From positions 7,457-15,465 of the forward strand of contig DNDP01000388.1 of NCBI GenBank assembly GCA_003484235.1: DNA of 8,009 bases, read 5' to 3'. The notes below the pieces were generated by a model. The model had not been told where the DNA came from, ran no database searches, and was given only the letters and a program-made list of their open reading frames with translations. How positions within the stretch are numbered: the stretch's first letter is position 1; every line of letters starts with the position of its first letter. Position numbers and translations under genes: made by a program. The stretch is from Verrucomicrobiales bacterium (lineage in GTDB: Bacteria; Verrucomicrobiota; Verrucomicrobiia; Limisphaerales; RI-55). Positions 5,997-8,009 of this stretch are shown here, one piece after another.

Positions 5997-6070
5997 TGGT
6001 TGCCCGACCAGGATTTGAACCTGGACAAAGTGAGTCAGAGTCACTTGTGCTACCGTTACACCATCGGGCA
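5997..6070 (-). tRNA. tRNA-Gln (anticodon CUG), CCA encoded
   Basis: On the minus strand the sequence folds into a full cloverleaf. The acceptor stem is TGCCCGA paired with TCGGGCA. The D-stem is GTGT/GCAC with an AACGGTA loop. The anticodon stem is AGTGA/TCACT with loop CTCTGAC. The variable loop is TTGT, and the T-arm is CCAGG-TTCAAAT-CCTGG. Discriminator A73 and CCA (plus 5997-5999) are encoded. The loop reads C32 U33 C34 U35 G36 A37 C38, so the anticodon is CUG, decoding CAG as glutamine. The D-arm and weak first pair region look like bacterial tRNA-Gln. It lies antisense inside the nuo operon, between nuoE and nuoF, with its 3' end three bases from the nuoE stop. No mismatch is seen in any stem apart from one T-G wobble in the D-stem. 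Confidence 0.97.
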
Positions 6071-6086
6071 GGCCGTGGAGCGCTGA

Positions 6087-6114
6087 AAACTAAGTAATCT
6101 GAACCGAGAGTCAA
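6087..6114 (-). promoter_or_regulatory. candidate promoter for tRNA-Gln
   Basis: On the minus strand TTGACT (plus 6109-6114; five of six to consensus) is followed after 16 bases by TAGTTT (6087-6092; three of six, with the TA...T positions kept). The mature tRNA 5' end begins 16 bases after the -10 box, implying a leader of about 9 bases for RNase P to remove. The tRNA needs its own promoter because its neighbours are on the opposite strand. The strong -35 supports this one, but the weak -10 leaves doubt. Confidence 0.4.
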
Positions 6115-6133
6115 GAGCGCGAAGCAAGTTTCT

Positions 6134-7561
6134 ATGCCGCAGGAATACCGGCTCATTTTGAAGCACGCGGACCAGCCCGGATACACCCCGGACATCGACT
6201 GCTATCTCAAGCACGGTGGCTACGGGGCGTTGAAAAAGGTGCTGGCGCTCAAGCCGCGCGACCTCGGTGAAGGCAAGACGCAGTCGCCGCAGGAATTCAT
6301 CCGCGAGGAGGTCAAACTATCGGGCCTGCGCGGTCGCGGCGGAGCCGGTTTCAGCGCCGGATTGAAGTGGTCGTTCGTCGATCGCAAGGGCGGCAAGCCG
6401 ATCTATCTCATCTGCAACGCCGACGAGTCGGAGCCGGGCACGTTCAAGGACCGCCAGATCATCCACAAGGATCCGCATCAGCTCGTCGAGGGAATGATCC
6501 TCTCCTGCTGGGCGAACGACGTGAAGCTCGCCTACATCTACATCCGCGGCGAGATGCCGGAAGGCGCGAAGCTGTTGAACAAGGCGCTCAAGGAAGCTCG
6601 CGAAAGGAAGTTTCTCGGGAAGGACATTCTTGGCAGCGGTTACGATCTTGAAATTCACGTCCACCGCGGCGCCGGCGCCTACATCTGCGGCGAGGAAACA
6701 GGTCTGATCGAGTCGCTCGAAGGCAAGCGCGCCTATCCGCGGATCAAGCCACCCTACTTCCCCGCCGTGCTGGGGCTCTACATGTGCCCAACGATCGTGA
6801 ACAACGTGGAAACACTTTGCCACGTGACGCACATCGTGAACATGGGCGGTGCCGAATACGCGAAACTCGGCACGCCCAACAACACCGGCACGCGCATCGT
6901 CAGCCTGAGCGGCGACGTGAAGAAACCCGGTTATTTTGAAGTGGAAGTCGGCAAGGCGACCATCGGCGAGTTGATCAACGATCCGGCATTCGGTGGCGGC
7001 CTGCGTGACGGACGCAAGTTGCAGGCGATCATCCCCGGCGGTTCCTCTTCGAAGGTCTTGAAGGCGGGCGAGAAGTTCAAGCTCAAGAAGAAGAACAAGG
7101 ACGGCGAGATGGCGATCGTCGAGACGGACCTGCTCGATCTTCCCTACGATTTCGATTCGCTCATGGGCGCGGGCACGATGTCCGGTTCCGGCGCGATCAT
7201 CGTGATCGACGACAGCCGGGACATCGTCGATTGCCTGGCCAATCTCGCCGAGTTCTACGCCCACGAAAGCTGCGGTCAATGCACGCCCTGCCGCGAGGGT
7301 TCGCTCTGGATGAACAAGGCGCTGCATCGAATGACGCATGGCGAGGGCCGCAAGGCGGACGCCGACTACCTGCTGCACATCGCACAGAACATTCAGGGCC
7401 GGACAATCTGCGCGTTCGGCGAAGCCTGCGCCTGGCCGGTGCTGAGTTTCGTGAAGAAGTTCAAGCCGGAGTTCGAGGCCAGGGGCGCAGCGGACGAGGC
7501 GAAGCGCAAGGGCGCCGGCACGTCGCAGAAGTTCGCCGCCCATCCGGATCAACAGACTTAG
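6134..7561 (+). CDS. nuoF: NADH-quinone oxidoreductase subunit F (51 kDa subunit, NADH/FMN site)
   Basis: The 475-residue protein oxidises NADH using FMN and passes electrons through the 4Fe-4S cluster N3. The FMN/NADH region has LRGRGGAGF (65-73), NADESEPGTFKDR (95-107) and GAGAYICGEETG (179-190). The SLBB-like middle domain spans roughly 250-330. The Fe-S domain has Cys380, Cys383 and Cys386 in ESCGQCTPCREG and Cys426 in TICAFGEAC. Most homologues have Pro after GAGF; here it is Ser74. A Lys-rich segment (about 311-335) precedes the DLPYDFDSL motif and is longer than in the E. coli protein. The C-terminal tail is Ala/Lys-rich. The start ATG lies 63 bases after the tRNA 5' end; no clear Shine-Dalgarno is seen. 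nuoG follows after four bases. Confidence 0.97.
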   Translation: MPQEYRLILKHADQPGYTPDIDCYLKHGGYGALKKVLALKPRDLGEGKTQSPQEFIREEVKLSGLRGRGGAGFSAGLKWSFVDRKGGKPIYLICNADESEPGTFKDRQIIHKDPHQLVEGMILSCWANDVKLAYIYIRGEMPEGAKLLNKALKEARERKFLGKDILGSGYDLEIHVHRGAGAYICGEETGLIESLEGKRAYPRIKPPYFPAVLGLYMCPTIVNNVETLCHVTHIVNMGGAEYAKLGTPNNTGTRIVSLSGDVKKPGYFEVEVGKATIGELINDPAFGGGLRDGRKLQAIIPGGSSSKVLKAGEKFKLKKKNKDGEMAIVETDLLDLPYDFDSLMGAGTMSGSGAIIVIDDSRDIVDCLANLAEFYAHESCGQCTPCREGSLWMNKALHRMTHGEGRKADADYLLHIAQNIQGRTICAFGEACAWPVLSFVKKFKPEFEARGAADEAKRKGAGTSQKFAAHPDQQT

Positions 7562-7565
7562 TTCG

Positions 7566-8009
7566 ATGTCGAATCCCGCTCCAACCGAAGCCAAGCCGGC
7601 CGTCGAGACGATCAAGGTCAAGATCGACGGCCGGGAGTATGACGTTCCGAAGACGACTCCGGACTGGCAGGGCAAGCCGCAGCCGACCACGATGCTGCAG
7701 GCCTGCAAGCACGTCGGCATCGAGATCCCGCATTACTGCTACCACCCGAAGCTGCCCGTCGCCGGCAACTGCCGGATGTGCCTCATCCACTTCGGCACGC
7801 CGAAGATGGGCCCCGACCGCAAACCGGTGCTGAACGAGGACGGTTCCGCGCAGATCATGAAAATGGTCCTGCCCTACGAACCGTCCACGGCGCGCGGCGC
7901 CATTGCCTGTGCCACGCCGATCTCCCCGGGCATGGAACTGTATCCGAATTCGCCCGAGACGAAGGAGATGCGCGAGGCGGTGATGGAATCGCTGCTGATC
8001 AATCATCCG
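7566..8009 (+). CDS. nuoG: NADH-quinone oxidoreductase subunit G, N-terminal part (cut by window edge)
   Basis: The first 148 residues are visible and the frame is open to the window end. NuoG is the large Fe-S subunit of the NADH module. The N-terminal ferredoxin-like domain carries the 2Fe-2S cluster N1b, and its ligands are visible: Cys58 in HYCYHP, Cys69 and Cys72 in NCRMC, and Cys115 in IACATP. The region after about residue 130 (ETKEMREAVMES) leads into the His-Cys-rich 4Fe-4S domain, whose ligands would lie beyond the edge. A stretch at about 29-42 (KTTPDWQGKPQPTT) is longer than the usual short turn between the second strand and the helix. The ATG at 7566 is four bases after the nuoF stop, with no visible Shine-Dalgarno, so translation is probably coupled to nuoF. 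Confidence 0.95.
   Translation, partial: MSNPAPTEAKPAVETIKVKIDGREYDVPKTTPDWQGKPQPTTMLQACKHVGIEIPHYCYHPKLPVAGNCRMCLIHFGTPKMGPDRKPVLNEDGSAQIMKMVLPYEPSTARGAIACATPISPGMELYPNSPETKEMREAVMESLLINHP

Noticed and set aside
5994..6133. Integration site of a mobile element at the tRNA-Gln gene
   Set aside because: No integrase, no direct repeat of the tRNA 3' end and no foreign-looking genes are nearby. Intact nuo genes flank it on both sides.
6317..7720. Minus-strand open frame (467 codons) opposite nuoF
   Set aside because: It is a mirror of the nuoF codon pattern, has no family features and crosses the nuoF-nuoG junction.
1..8009. CRISPR array, insertion sequence, toxin-antitoxin or defence system
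   Set aside because: No regularly spaced repeats, transposase, terminal inverted repeats or defence-type domains are visible anywhere in the window.

Overview
This is a GC-rich bacterial chromosomal segment that contains no recognisable mobile or phage DNA. It holds three gene blocks. The probable source is a member of the PVC superphylum, most likely Verrucomicrobiota. This is inferred from the bL28 protein, which carries a Lys/Gly-rich insertion that I recall from chlamydial L28, and from the form of the respiratory complex I genes. No 16S gene or other formal marker is present, so the assignment is tentative.

Left block (1-1650, minus strand): a SurA-type periplasmic peptidyl-prolyl isomerase/chaperone, a 56-residue single-span membrane protein, and a SufT-type (DUF59/MIP18) iron-sulfur maturation protein cut by the window edge. 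The last two genes overlap by ATGA, so the three look like one operon. A good sigma70-type promoter sits almost directly on the surA start codon. Centre-left (1714-2532, plus strand): a stand-alone ABC ATPase of the ModF/YlmA type, transcribed divergently from surA. It converges on rpmB (2646-2912, minus strand; ribosomal protein bL28), and an 11-bp perfect stem-loop between the two probably serves as a shared terminator.

Right block (3131-8009, plus strand): nuoB, nuoC, nuoD, nuoE, nuoF and the start of nuoG. These encode the peripheral arm and quinone-site subunits of NADH:quinone oxidoreductase (respiratory complex I). NuoE, NuoF and NuoG form the NADH-oxidising module (FMN plus Fe-S clusters). 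NuoB, NuoC and NuoD carry cluster N2 and the quinone pocket. The cluster ligands are intact in all Fe-S subunits as far as they can be read. nuoA, usually the first gene, is absent upstream of nuoB. The 218-bp rpmB-nuoB gap has a probable rpmB promoter and a CRP/FNR-like dyad facing nuoB.

The most unusual arrangement is a complete tRNA-Gln(CUG) gene, with encoded CCA, lying antisense between nuoE and nuoF. Its 3' end is three bases from the nuoE stop. I found no sign of a novel defence, mobile or biosynthetic system. The points worth checking are this embedded tRNA, the nearly leaderless surA promoter, the small coupled membrane protein and the regulatory dyads.
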